A DNA stretch of 64,000 bases from Bradyrhizobium sp. WSM3983 (GTDB lineage Bacteria; Pseudomonadota; Alphaproteobacteria; Rhizobiales; Xanthobacteraceae), in assembly GCF_000473045.1 (NCBI RefSeq), contig NZ_AXAY01000009.1, positions 124,001-188,000 of the forward strand, given 5' to 3'. Shown piece after piece: positions 8,960-17,665 of the stretch. The translations under genes and the position numbers were made by a program. A model generated the notes under the pieces. That model had not been told where the DNA came from. It searched no databases and saw only the letters and a list, made by a program, of their open reading frames with translations. Position 1 is the first letter of the stretch; every line of letters begins with the position of its first letter.

Positions 8960-9619
8960 GTCGTCAGCTTAGTCTGGCAAACCCCTACCACACAAGTCGT
9001 TTGGAGGATCAGGCAGAAAAGGTAGAGAATCTCGCTAAGCTCCCGGCGTTGCATTCACCACGTTGAGACGGTCACTGCGCCCAAGTTGCGGCGCGAACTG
9101 GGAACTCGACTTGGACGGAGGCACGAATGGCTTTTATCAGACAGCGGAGGCTCACGTACAGGGACCTGACGCAGACGCCATCTCTTACCCATCATCGAAC
9201 CACCGGGCTAGATGATGCCGATTAGCTCTCTCTTGATTCAAGCCTGTTACATGCTGCCAATCCTGCAAGTAGTCGCATGCAGGGTTCGGCTGACCTGCGC
9301 CGCGAAGATTAGGGCCGTGGTGGTGCGGACGGGTTTTGCCTCCGGTTGGGGCAGTTCGGCGCTCCAATGACGGTGTTGGCGCATTTCTTCCGCGGCGATG
9401 GCACCTAGCTCCCGCCGCGCGCCCGTTTTGATACATAGTTCTTCATCGCATTCTTCACCGCGCCCGGTGCTTGGGTTCCGGGCAGGTGAAGAGCCGCGTT
9501 TCGGTCTCAGATCGCAAGTGGAGAAATAGGCAAATATTGCGGAGGAATCGGCAACATAGGCGAGCAGCTTGGGTCCATATTGCGTCTATCTCAATGGTCA
9601 TGGACAGGAGTTGGAAGCG
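8960..9619. other. Intergenic, no recognisable gene
   Basis: The 660 bp between the AraC gene and the SDR gene carry only short unconvincing frames. One minus-strand frame near 9250-9440 encodes an arginine/alanine-rich piece that I cannot place. Regulatory sites for the divergent pair must lie here, but I see no clear symmetric element. Confidence 0.4.
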
Positions 9620-10375
9620 ATGACCACAATCAGCCTCATTACAGGAGCCAGCCGCGGCCTTGGCCGCAACACCGCGATTAGCATCGCCCGCCATGGCGGC
9701 GACGTTATCCTCACATGCCGCAGCGGGGCGGATGACCTTCGAGCGGCCGTCGCGGAAATCGAAGCCCTGGGACGCAAAGCCGTCCCGCTCAGACTCGATG
9801 TAAGCAACCTCGGCACATTTCCCACTTTCGTGGACAGATTGCGTTCCGAACTGAAAAAGGTTTGGGGGCGCGATACCTTTGACCACCTTGTCAACAATGC
9901 CGGACATGGCGAGATGGCAGCCTTCGCCGAGACGACCGAGGCACAATTCGATTCCCTGTTCAACGTTCACGTCAAGGGCGTGTTCTTTCTGACGCAAGCG
10001 CTGCTGCCGGTCCTCGCTGATGGCGGCCGGATCGTGAACTTCTCGTCGGGTCTCACGCGCGTATCGTTCCCCGGTTTTTCCGCCTACTCGGCGGCCAAGG
10101 GCGCAGTCGAAGCCCTGACCACTTACATGGCCAAGGAACTAGGCAGCCGTGGGATAACGGTGAATACCGTTGCGCCGGGTGCGATCGAAACCGACTTCCT
10201 CGGAGGAGCCGTTCGCGACATGCCCGACCTCAACAAGCAATTCGCCGATATGACTGCACTTGGCCGCGTCGGCGTACCGGACGACATCGGGTCGATGGTC
10301 GCGAGTCTCTTGGGGCCTGATAACCGCTGGATTACGGCACAGCGGATTGAGGTCTCTGGCGGTCAGACCATTTAA
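9620..10375 (+). CDS. SDR-family oxidoreductase (Rossmann fold)
   Basis: 251 residues with a complete classical SDR set: the cofactor motif TGASRGLGR at residues 7-15, NNAGHG, the catalytic Ser in VNFSSG, YSAAKGA as the catalytic YxxxK, and the VAPGAIETDF loop. It reduces or oxidises a carbonyl/hydroxyl with NAD(P)(H) in the cytoplasm. I took the ATG at 9620 because it precedes the Rossmann motif by the usual few residues; upstream in-frame codons look non-coding. The divergent AraC regulator probably controls it. The substrate is unknown. Confidence 0.88.
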   Translation: MTTISLITGASRGLGRNTAISIARHGGDVILTCRSGADDLRAAVAEIEALGRKAVPLRLDVSNLGTFPTFVDRLRSELKKVWGRDTFDHLVNNAGHGEMAAFAETTEAQFDSLFNVHVKGVFFLTQALLPVLADGGRIVNFSSGLTRVSFPGFSAYSAAKGAVEALTTYMAKELGSRGITVNTVAPGAIETDFLGGAVRDMPDLNKQFADMTALGRVGVPDDIGSMVASLLGPDNRWITAQRIEVSGGQTI

Positions 10376-10398
10376 GCGCACTGCTTGACGCCACAATG

Positions 10399-10428
10399 GC
10401 AACGCGGGTGAAACGTCATCCGCGTTGC
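10399..10428 (+). terminator. Hairpin after the SDR gene
   Basis: GCAACGCGG at 10399-10407 pairs with CCGCGTTGC at 10420-10428, and the inner GTG/CAT extends the stem, leaving a short AAACGT loop. It begins about 24 bases after the SDR stop. No long T-run follows, so efficiency is uncertain. Confidence 0.5.
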
Positions 10429-10613
10429 GTCTCGGGTCAAGCGCCTGAAAGAGGCACGCACATGTCGCCTTCTGCAATTGGTCGCGGCTCAAACAAGACC
10501 AACGGAAAACTGGTCTACCACGGATCTGTCGCAAGCAGGTTTGATCAATCAGAGTTCTCGTAATTGTGTGTCTACACAACGGGATAATTTTGTATCGATG
10601 CAACGGGTGAAGA

Positions 10614-11546
10614 ATGGGCTTCGAGACTGACAGGGAAATCGAAGTATCTGCGTTGGACGCGCGGCTTGCCAACATCCGGCTCGGCGGGGCGCTGACGCTC
10701 GCCGCGGAGTCCGAGGATGGGGTAATCGATGTTACGGCGACCGCGGCTAAGCTCGGCTTGCCCGCTCCCCGCGACATCGATGATCTTTTGCAGAACAAGC
10801 GAGCGGCTGAAGTGCGCGCGGTGCTTGCTGCCGTCAAGCGCTCCAAGGCAAATGGGATCGTAGTTCCAAACGCCGAAGTGTCGTTTGCGCCCGTGGTGAC
10901 GCGGCCCGAAAAGATCATCTGCGTCGGCTTCAACTACCGCGAACATGCGGCGGAAACGAATACGCCGATTCCCGAGGCTCCCCCGCTGTTCAACAAGTTC
11001 AACAATGCCCTCAATCATCATGAGGGCAGGGTGCAGCTACCGACGCGGGTTGCACGGCAATTCGACTATGAGACTGAATTGGTCGTCGTGTTCGGACGCG
11101 ACTGTCGCGATGTAGCCGAGGTCGAGGCTCTGGATGTCGTAGCGGGCTATGCGACGGGTAATGACATTAGCGCGCGCGAATTGCAAACGGCGACATCTCA
11201 ATTTCTTGCGGGCAAGACCTCGGACGGTTTCGCCCCACTGGGGCCCTGGTTGGTGACCCGTAATAGGGTGCCCGATCCCAACGCCCTGCGTCTACAGACG
11301 TGGGTAAATGGCAAGGTTCGCCAGGACTGGAACACGCGGGACATGATCTTCAATTGCCGGCAGCTGATTAGCTACGCCTCGAACATCATGACCATCAAGG
11401 CTGGAGATATTCTCTTCACCGGTACGCCGCAAGGCGTAATCCTGGGAGAGAAAGGGCCACGCGAGCAGCGCCAGTGGCTTAAGTCGGGTGACGAGGTGGT
11501 CTCCTCGATCGAAGGCCTTGGCGAGTTGCGCGTGCGCCTTGTCTGA
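10614..11546 (+). CDS. Fumarylacetoacetate hydrolase (FAH) family protein
   Basis: 310 residues. The FAH fold begins near residue 97 (PEKIICVGFNYREHAAE). The metal-ligand regions are FDYETELVVVFG and ATGNDISARELQ. The C-terminal block has GDILFTGTPQGV and a LGELRVRLV ending. Family members hydrolyse, decarboxylate or hydrate beta-diketo or 2-oxo acids using Mg2+, mostly at the end of aromatic or sugar-acid pathways. The first 90 residues are the variable N-terminal cap. The next gene starts 18 bp downstream, so the two are probably co-transcribed. Confidence 0.88.
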   Translation: MGFETDREIEVSALDARLANIRLGGALTLAAESEDGVIDVTATAAKLGLPAPRDIDDLLQNKRAAEVRAVLAAVKRSKANGIVVPNAEVSFAPVVTRPEKIICVGFNYREHAAETNTPIPEAPPLFNKFNNALNHHEGRVQLPTRVARQFDYETELVVVFGRDCRDVAEVEALDVVAGYATGNDISARELQTATSQFLAGKTSDGFAPLGPWLVTRNRVPDPNALRLQTWVNGKVRQDWNTRDMIFNCRQLISYASNIMTIKAGDILFTGTPQGVILGEKGPREQRQWLKSGDEVVSSIEGLGELRVRLV

Positions 11547-11564
11547 GCAACCACGGGCGAGACG

Positions 11565-12347
11565 ATGAAAAACACAACCACAATCGAAAAGATCTTCATC
11601 CTCGACGGTGGAATAGCTCGGGTTGACGATGGTTCGATCTATTCGCCAGGCATCAATGTCGGCATACCTATGACGCTGAGCTGCAACGCCTATCTTATTC
11701 GGCATCGAGAGAAGTGGCTATTGTGGGATACCGGCACCGAAGATGATCTTGTCTCGGAGCCGCAAGGGCGCATCGTAGCGCATGGCATCCGTGGGATCGT
11801 ACGAAGGACCGTGGCTTCGCAGCTCGATGAGATCGGGGTAAGGCCAGATGAGATCGCAATGATAGCCATCTCCCACGCTCACTTCGATCATGTCGGCAAT
11901 TGCCGACTGTTCCGAAATGCCAAATGGATTGCACAAAAGGCCGAGTACGAAGCCATGTTCGGACCGGATCCGGCGCAATTTGGCTATTTGCCTGAACTCT
12001 ACGCGACGATGCGCCAAAATGATGTCGAGCTCGTCGACGGCGATCACGATATTTTTGGCGATGGTGCTGTGCGCATAATATTTACGCCTGGGCATACCCT
12101 TGGCCACTGTTCGCTGCTGGTGCGACTGCCGAAAGCCGGCCCGGTTCTGCTCAGCGGAGATGTGGCTCACAATCGCGAAAACTTCGATTGCCGACGGGTG
12201 CCATCCTTCAACGCGGATAAACAGGCCACCGAGGCCTCGATGGACAAGGTCGACGCAATTCTTCACACGGAGATGGCAACGATGTGGGTAAACCACGATA
12301 CAGCGCAAAGCGAAGGTTTGCCGCATGCGCCGAAGTGGATTGCATAG
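11565..12347 (+). CDS. Metallo-beta-lactamase-fold hydrolase, N-acyl-homoserine-lactonase-like
   Basis: 260 residues with the zinc motif HAHFDH (in ISHAHFDHVGN), the later histidine in FTPGHTLGHCSLLV and the bridging Asp in LLSGDVAH. Length and the N-terminal LLWDTGTEDD are typical of the AttM/AiiA lactonase branch. It could open a lactone ring, either quorum-sensing lactones or a pathway intermediate. Pairing with an FAH-family enzyme suggests the second. Acyl-homoserine lactone specificity cannot be claimed from sequence. Confidence 0.85.
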   Translation: MKNTTTIEKIFILDGGIARVDDGSIYSPGINVGIPMTLSCNAYLIRHREKWLLWDTGTEDDLVSEPQGRIVAHGIRGIVRRTVASQLDEIGVRPDEIAMIAISHAHFDHVGNCRLFRNAKWIAQKAEYEAMFGPDPAQFGYLPELYATMRQNDVELVDGDHDIFGDGAVRIIFTPGHTLGHCSLLVRLPKAGPVLLSGDVAHNRENFDCRRVPSFNADKQATEASMDKVDAILHTEMATMWVNHDTAQSEGLPHAPKWIA

Positions 12348-12499
12348 ACGCATTCGTTGGGAGCTGCCGGAGATCTCGATTTGAGCCGTCGCCTTCCTCG
12401 GCAATATAGTCCAATCGAACATTTGCAAGCGCGCCGACGTGATCCCGATCCTGGTCGAGGTAGTACGTCAAAGTTGCTAGTCTTTCGATCGACGCAATT

Positions 12500-12717
12500 G
12501 CAGACCGTCTTCTCCAGCTGATCGGCCGAAGAGCGCCGATACTCTCGGCTGAATTGCGATGGGCTTTCATATCTGACAGCAAAGCCCACCACAGCTACAT
12601 CGGGCGCGCCGGATCGAAGGCGGGTCCGTGCGGCCTGTAACCGAATCTGCTTCTGTTACTGAATCGGCGTCATCGAGGTAATTCTACGGAAGTACCGATG
12701 GAACGATGTGAAAAACC
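12500..12717 (-). pseudogene. AraC-family regulator remnant
   Basis: On the minus strand a single frame reads FHRYFRRITSMTPIQ, then a TAA stop, then QKQIRLQAARTRLRSG and VGFAVRYESPSQFSREYRRS. This is the DNA-binding end of an AraC protein with an in-frame stop in the linker between the two helix-turn-helix motifs. The frame decays soon after SREYRR. It is convergent with the lactonase-like gene. Confidence 0.8.
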
Positions 12718-13186
12718 GCAGCCGGAGTGACCTCGACAGGAATCGGTTCTGCACCGGACTGTCCGAAGTCGATCCAGCCGGAATTGAATCCGCCGGCGCG
12801 TCATCGCAGGTGCGGGCAGCAGTATCGGTGGGGCCATCGCGGAAAAGCTCAGGTACGGTCGGCTATCGCCAAGTGCTCGGCGACATGTCGGAAATAGTGC
12901 CAAATGCGGGGACTCTCGCGAAATGAGGAGTCGAGGCACGAAGCGGCTTGGGCTTGTGGAGATGCTTGTCGCGGCGATAGGTCTCGGCCCCTCGAAGATA
13001 GGAAGATAGCGATCGAGGTAGTAGAGGATTCGACCTCTCCTTGACGCCAACCTCAAAGTAGCTGGCCCCCGCAAAGTGCATGTTTCAGCAGATGGACGAA
13101 CTCGGCCGCGGTTCCGTCCCTTGTTGGTCCGCTTCCAGGCTTGCGCTGCTCGCCCCTGTACTTTGTCCCGCAATCTTGCGTGGATT
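12718..13186. other. Decayed sequence without a recognisable gene
   Basis: Several overlapping short frames on both strands change register and none matches a family I know. One minus-strand piece (RGRILYYLDRYLP with YRRDKHLHK in another frame) suggests a frameshifted former gene, but I cannot name it. It sits between the araC remnant and the end of the beta-hydroxyacid dehydrogenase. Confidence 0.35.
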
Positions 13187-14077
13187 TCACCCTGAGTCGC
13201 GCTCGCGCGCGGCCTTATTCGCCCAATATGCAGGCATATACGCGCAGTCGCGACCGCCCAGTCCGGCTGCACTTGCCTCGTCAAACGCCCTTAGAGTCTG
13301 GGCCGCCAGTGGCAGGGCGATGCTATGTGCGTCGCCCTCAGCCAGCATCGTCCGCAAATCCTTACGCATGGAGTCGATGTCGAACGTCGGCTGAACGTCT
13401 TGGTCACCCCCTAGGATCGCCGCGATTGACTTCGCCTTCACCTTCAAGACGTTCGGTGCGCCCGCCGTCTCGGCGAAGAGCTGCACAAGCCACTCCGGAT
13501 CCTTCCCCAGGTAACGAACAAGCGCTAACGCCTCGCCGAAGCTCTGCCAGAATACAAGCAGGGGCAGGTTGATTGCTAACTTGGCCGATGCGCCAGCGCC
13601 CACCGGGCCGATGTGCTCAATCCAACGGCAAAGCTTCTCCAGCACCGGACGGGCACGCTCCACATCCGCGGCATCGCCGCCAGCTAGGCCAAGTAACAGA
13701 CCTGCGCGGGCGGGCGCGGTGGTGCCGCCCACCGGACACTCCACGAATGCGCCGCTCGTTCGCCTCACCTCCAACGCCAGCGCCTGCTGCGTCTCTGGCC
13801 GAAGCGTGCTCATCTCGATGATGAGCTTGTTCGGTGCCGCACTAAGCAATCCGTTTGGGCCGTGATAGACAGCCTGCACGGCCGTAGCATCGAACAGCAT
13901 CGAGATGATCGTATCCGTGCGATCGGCCAACTCGCGCGGCGTGTCGGCCACCGGTAGCCCGGTGGCCTCCGCCTTTTCGCGCGACCGGTTCCAAACTATA
14001 ACGTCCTCGCCCATCTCGTGCAGCCGCGCTGCTATTGCGGTCCCCATCTTACCAATTCCAGCGATACCAACGGGCAT
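13187..14077 (-). CDS. NAD(P)-dependent beta-hydroxyacid dehydrogenase (3-hydroxyisobutyrate dehydrogenase-like)
   Basis: 296 residues from the ATG at 14077, which follows GAAAGAGGA. The Rossmann motif is GIAGIGKMGTAIA at residues 4-16. The substrate loop reads VECPVGGTTAPARAG, and the catalytic-lysine helix is ASAKLAINLPLL. These place it in the HIBADH/tartronate semialdehyde reductase/imine reductase superfamily. The family oxidises 3-hydroxyacids or reduces the semialdehyde, and some members reduce imines. It is the only intact gene in a stretch of pseudogenes, so its original operon is lost. Confidence 0.9.
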   Translation of the reverse strand: MPVGIAGIGKMGTAIAARLHEMGEDVIVWNRSREKAEATGLPVADTPRELADRTDTIISMLFDATAVQAVYHGPNGLLSAAPNKLIIEMSTLRPETQQALALEVRRTSGAFVECPVGGTTAPARAGLLLGLAGGDAADVERARPVLEKLCRWIEHIGPVGAGASAKLAINLPLLVFWQSFGEALALVRYLGKDPEWLVQLFAETAGAPNVLKVKAKSIAAILGGDQDVQPTFDIDSMRKDLRTMLAEGDAHSIALPLAAQTLRAFDEASAAGLGGRDCAYMPAYWANKAARERDSG

Positions 14078-14706
14078 AACGTAATCCTCTTTCCGACAAC
14101 TCATCATCTCTCATGGAGTGACCAGCCCCATTATCGGGTCGGAAGGCCAGCCCCTGTTGCTCGATTCTCGGACTTCTTTGCTTGATCCTACAAAAGGGGT
14201 GCCGCCGCCGGCCGCGGCATTCCGCCATTCCATGGCACGGCGCCTGTCGCTCAATCCGTCTACAACTCAGGAGGGACATGTCTCAAAAAAAGCCGGCCAT
14301 GAAGCCGTGCTCAACCCGGAAGAGCCGATTCTGGAGGGTTACCGAGCTTGCATCGTTGAGCAGAGGGTGCGGGCATTGAACTTCTTCACTGCCCGCAAAG
14401 AAGCGGCTCCGTGAATGAGACGGATCAGCGTCGATTGGGCGCAACGCGGTGCTGAACGCCTATTTTGTCTTTTTCTTGGTGCGTTGTTCGTGCTTCGCAC
14501 CTGAACGATTGTCACAACCCAATCTCTTCATATCCGCCGTGAGGAACTGCGAGTGCGTTGTGATTAATTGAACGGCAAACCGGCCATACAGTTGAACGAA
14601 AAGTCCCCTTGACCGCCTCGTAGTACAGATACGGAGCAATAATTGGAACTCCTTGTAGAGGCGCACGATGCTCACTGAGAGATCCGCGACTGCGCAACGA
14701 GGAGCC
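14078..14706. other. Intergenic with a broken small reading frame
   Basis: A clear ribosome site (CAGGAGGGAC) precedes an ATG at about 14279. The frame then passes a run of seven A residues. In the frame after the run the sequence reads GHEAVLNPEEPILEGYRACI and on to RKEAAP before a stop, while the ATG frame does not. This looks like a gene start inactivated by slippage in the A-run. I do not recognise the product. Nothing else is visible. Confidence 0.35.
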
Positions 14707-14710
14707 ACTT

Positions 14711-15200
14711 TTGTCTGAGAAACCGCGCGTCGCCGGTAGAGCAGCCATCGGCACCGTAACGGCCCGGGGCACCGGCGAAAGCATTGCCGAGCTATTCGTC
14801 TCAGAAGGCGCCAAGGTGCTTCTCGTCAACGTAAACCCAGACGTGGAGGACACCGCACGGCACTTCGGGCAAGCGGCGATCGTGAAGAGTGTAACCAATA
14901 CGGATGCTGGAACCAGATCGTTGCTGCAGCACTGAAGTCCCTCAGTCGGATGGTCACCCCTGTCAACAACGCCGGAATTGGCGGCTCCAAGACGCTGCCG
15001 GAGTCCCGACGCTCTCATCGATCGGTTTCTCCAGACCAATCTCGCGTCGCCGCTCAGAATCACCCGATCCGTTTTGCCTCACCTCACACGTCCAAGCGGA
15101 CGTATCATCAACATATCCTCGATCTCGAACCGACGGGATATCCTGGCACTACCGCTTATGGCATCCGCGGCTCTCGCTCCCCGCGTAGGGACCGCGATCT
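14711..15200 (+). pseudogene. SDR-family dehydrogenase pseudogene (first copy)
   Basis: Pieces of one SDR appear in order across three frames: ESIAELFVSEGAKVLLVNVN with DVEDTARHFG, then NNAGIGGSKT, then ALIDRFLQTNLASPLRITRS and SGRIINISSISN, then TTAYGI. The Rossmann glycine motif at the start is itself scrambled, and the catalytic YxxxK region is cut off. At least three frameshifts are needed, so it is inactive. Confidence 0.8.
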
Positions 15201-15206
15201 TTAGGC

Positions 15207-15401
15207 CTCACGCTGCTTCTAGTCGAGCAGAACGTCGGTATAGGGCTCGATATCGCCGACTACATCTATGCAATCGGGGCCAGACGCATTGCCTACGAAC
15301 GAGAAGTTGGAAGTGGCATCGCAATGGAGGAGCTTCAAGAGTTCTATCTCGGCGGCGAAGCATTGACCCGCTCGCTATCGATACGACTAGGCGGTCCTTG
15401 A
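15207..15401 (+). pseudogene. C-terminal fragment of a LivF-type ABC ATPase
   Basis: The frame reads LTLLLVEQNVGIGLDIADYI, then YAIGARRIAYE and MEELQEFYLGG before a stop. This matches the last 50-60 residues of branched-chain amino-acid transporter ATPases of the LivF class, beginning at the His-less VEQN switch motif. No Walker motifs or start precede it. It is wedged between two dead SDR genes, suggesting a former catabolic operon with its own importer. Confidence 0.75.
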
Positions 15402-15406
15402 AAGAC

Positions 15407-16144
15407 ATGAAAGCAATAGTGCCTCGGCGGTTCGAGGGACGAGTGGTTGTCGTTACAGGCGCCGCCGGTGCGTTGGGGCGCGCTTGTGCAGCGTCGCTGG
15501 CCAGCGAAGGTGCAGAATAGCTCCTGTTCGCGCGCGATCCAAAGGGGTTGCGGAAACGGCCAGAATGTGCCCGGACACGGAACCAGTCGCGGGGACGTGA
15601 GGTACGCGGCAGACGGTTCGGCGTGGTTGAGTTAATTGTCGCGGCGGCCGGTATCGCAGGTCCATTAAAAAATGCCATCGAACTGGAGGAAGACAAGTTC
15701 GACCTGCTCTTCGACGTGAACGTCAAGGGGGGTGGGCTCGCCGCAAAATATCTGATTTCCGCAAATGCGCGAGCTCGGTCGTTGTTCGGTCGGGCTGTTT
15801 TCTTTGGCGGCCGGTCTGCGCGGTTCACCCGTGTTGTCGGTTTATTCGGCCACGAAGGGTGCCGTAACGCTCCTGACGAAGAGCCTTGCGCTCAATCACC
15901 CGACCGAAAACGTCCGCGTTAATGCGTGTGTCCCGGGACGATCGAGTCTCCGATGGTTCGTCAGTCGATCGCGGAAGCCGGAGATGCGACCGCTCAATCG
16001 GCGCGTGAAGATCCGCAAAAATCCTTGCAGCCGATGCAGCGTTTTGGTTTTTCCTCGGAAGTCGTCGGAGCTGTGCTGTACCTCCTCAGCGCCGAAGCCT
16101 CGTTCCCACCGAAATCGCCCTGCCGATCGCGGCGCCTCGCTTAG
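15407..16144 (+). pseudogene. SDR-family dehydrogenase pseudogene (second copy)
   Basis: It starts well (ATG 15407, MKAIVPRRFEGRVVVVTGAA, then GALGRACAASLASEGAE) and hits a TAG stop near 15520. Further SDR blocks follow in shifted frames: VELIVAAAGIAGPLKNAIE, FDLLFDVNVKGG, SVYSATKGAVTLLTKSLALN, and GTIESPMVRQSIAEAGD to VVGAVLYLLSAEA. The gene would encode about 245 residues if repaired. Catalytic Tyr and Lys codons remain, but the frame is broken at least three times. Confidence 0.85.
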
Positions 16145-16377
16145 TGGCCGCGACGACGAACAGCGCTTGCCGGTGTGATGAAGCCGAGCATGCCCACAGG
16201 CGGCGAGAGGAGATCGCTACGCAAGCCTCCTTGGATGGCAAGGGCGCCGGATTTTGGAATGTGCACTCAAAATGAGGTGCCATGATACCATTTCGGCCTT
16301 CGTCCCCACGAGGCTCGGGGAACCTTCTGAGAGCGTATTTTATCGTGTAGCCATAAGCAAAAAACATCGACGTAATG

Positions 16378-16388
16378 TTGTAAGACGA
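16378..16388. promoter_or_regulatory. Possible FadR/VanR-type GntR half-palindrome upstream of the first LLM gene
   Basis: TTGTAAGACGA fits the TNGTNNNACNA pattern known for FCD-type GntR regulators. It lies 90 bp upstream of the LLM gene at 16478. A stronger match lies in front of the paralogous LLM gene at 23813, next to a GntR/FCD regulator. The pattern is short, so chance occurrence is possible. Confidence 0.25.
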
Positions 16389-16434
16389 TTTGACGAGCAT
16401 ATTATCAATCATGTTAGGATGTGTGAGGTCGAGG

Positions 16435-16459
16435 CCCGAAGCCGAACTTCGGCTTCGGG
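16435..16459 (+). promoter_or_regulatory. Perfect 11-bp hairpin in the leader of the first LLM gene
   Basis: CCCGAAGCCGA (16435-16445) pairs exactly with TCGGCTTCGGG (16449-16459) around a 3-nt loop. The hairpin ends about 9 bases before the GGGAGA ribosome site and 18 before the ATG. Such a strong stem in a 5' leader could act on transcript stability or attenuation, or be an upstream terminator lacking a T-run. Confidence 0.4.
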
Positions 16460-16477
16460 TGCGCACCGGGAGAAACG

Positions 16478-17611
16478 ATGCAAGAGTTTGAATTTTCCAA
16501 AACAGGAAGCGCCCGGAAGCCCAAGTGCTGGGACGGCAGCATGCGCTTCGGCATTTTTTGGCCTGGGACAAAGACGAAGCTTCCTTCCGAGCGCATCGCG
16601 GAGCTCAATCCCGATCCTCTTGATATCGAGAACCACCTCTCGTTGGCGAGAGCCTGCGAGCAAGTTTCACTCGATCTCGTGCTGCTGGGCGACGGATATG
16701 CACCGAGTTCTGAAGAAGGCACTCGCATCGGCTTTCAGGATCCGGGGTTGCACGCCCTCATTATCGCGGCTCCGATCATCATGGCCACGCAGCATCTAGG
16801 GGTCATCTCCACGCTTCACACGACGTTCTTCCACCCGGCTCACATCGCGAGGTTCGCCGCCAATTTGGATTGGTTGAGCAACGGTCGCTGGGGATGGAAC
16901 ATCGTCAACGGCTATCGAGACTACGAGGCAAGTTTGTTCGGCTTCGAAACGCTGCCCCACAGCGCTGCTCTCTACGACGCGGCTGCCGAAGCCATCGCCG
17001 TCATTGAGTCTCTCTGGGACGGCTCGCGCCGAACCGAATACGACGGTCGCCATTACAAAAGCCATGGCAAGATGAAGGGCCCATATCCGTCGGAGCGACC
17101 CGTTTTCGTCTGCGCAGCGGCCTCCGACCGAGGGCGTCGATTCACCGCAACTCACTGCGACTACTTGTTCGCTTCGCCAACCGAGCTATCCGATCTGCCG
17201 GCGATCAAACAGGACGTCAGCCGCTATGCGCACGAAGCCAGTCGGCCGGCGCCCGAGATACTCGTTGTGATCGACCTTCACATTCGCGAGCAGCAGGGTG
17301 AAGCCAGGCGTGTCTTCGACGATCTAATGGGCAGCATGGAAACCAATGAGGCCGGTCGGAAGTGGTCGGGACAGATCGGACGACTGCGCAACGAGCAGAA
17401 GAGCCCGTTCAAGTTCCCGGCCTTCGTCGGAACGTCGCGAGAGGTGGCAGATCAGATCATCGCCGCGCGTGAACAATGGGGCCTGAACGGCGTCTTGTTT
17501 CGGCCTCTAATTTGCTCGGCCGAAGAAGTGCTTCGCCTGGCGCCAGTCATGGAAATCCTCGAGCGCGCCGGCGTTCGCAAGAATCCAAAGGCTAGAAACT
17601 ATTCCTGGTAG
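16478..17611 (+). CDS. LLM-class FMN-dependent monooxygenase (paralogue 1)
   Basis: 377 residues of the bacterial luciferase-like TIM-barrel family. Recognisable parts are MRFGIFWPGTKTKL near residue 22, LVLLGDGYAPSSEE, GVISTLHTTFFHPAH, GRWGWNIVNGYRDYEASL (the FMN-site region), PVFVCAAASDRGR and GLNGVLFRP. It would use reduced flavin from a separate reductase and O2 to oxygenate a small organic substrate. It is a very close paralogue of the protein at 23813. The MFS importer follows 54 bp downstream. The substrate is unknown; the RutA/SsuD/SfnG branch is only a broad guide. Confidence 0.9.
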   Translation: MQEFEFSKTGSARKPKCWDGSMRFGIFWPGTKTKLPSERIAELNPDPLDIENHLSLARACEQVSLDLVLLGDGYAPSSEEGTRIGFQDPGLHALIIAAPIIMATQHLGVISTLHTTFFHPAHIARFAANLDWLSNGRWGWNIVNGYRDYEASLFGFETLPHSAALYDAAAEAIAVIESLWDGSRRTEYDGRHYKSHGKMKGPYPSERPVFVCAAASDRGRRFTATHCDYLFASPTELSDLPAIKQDVSRYAHEASRPAPEILVVIDLHIREQQGEARRVFDDLMGSMETNEAGRKWSGQIGRLRNEQKSPFKFPAFVGTSREVADQIIAAREQWGLNGVLFRPLICSAEEVLRLAPVMEILERAGVRKNPKARNYSW

Positions 17612-17665
17612 CAAGCTGCGGATTCTTCCCAGGAGCCGTCCGAGTTCAAAGAAATAGGGCAGATC

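Noticed and set aside
11565..12347. Naming the MBL-fold enzyme a quorum-quenching lactonase (aiiA/attM)
   Set aside because: Only the shared zinc fold is visible, and the neighbours point to catabolism. A gene symbol would overstate the evidence.
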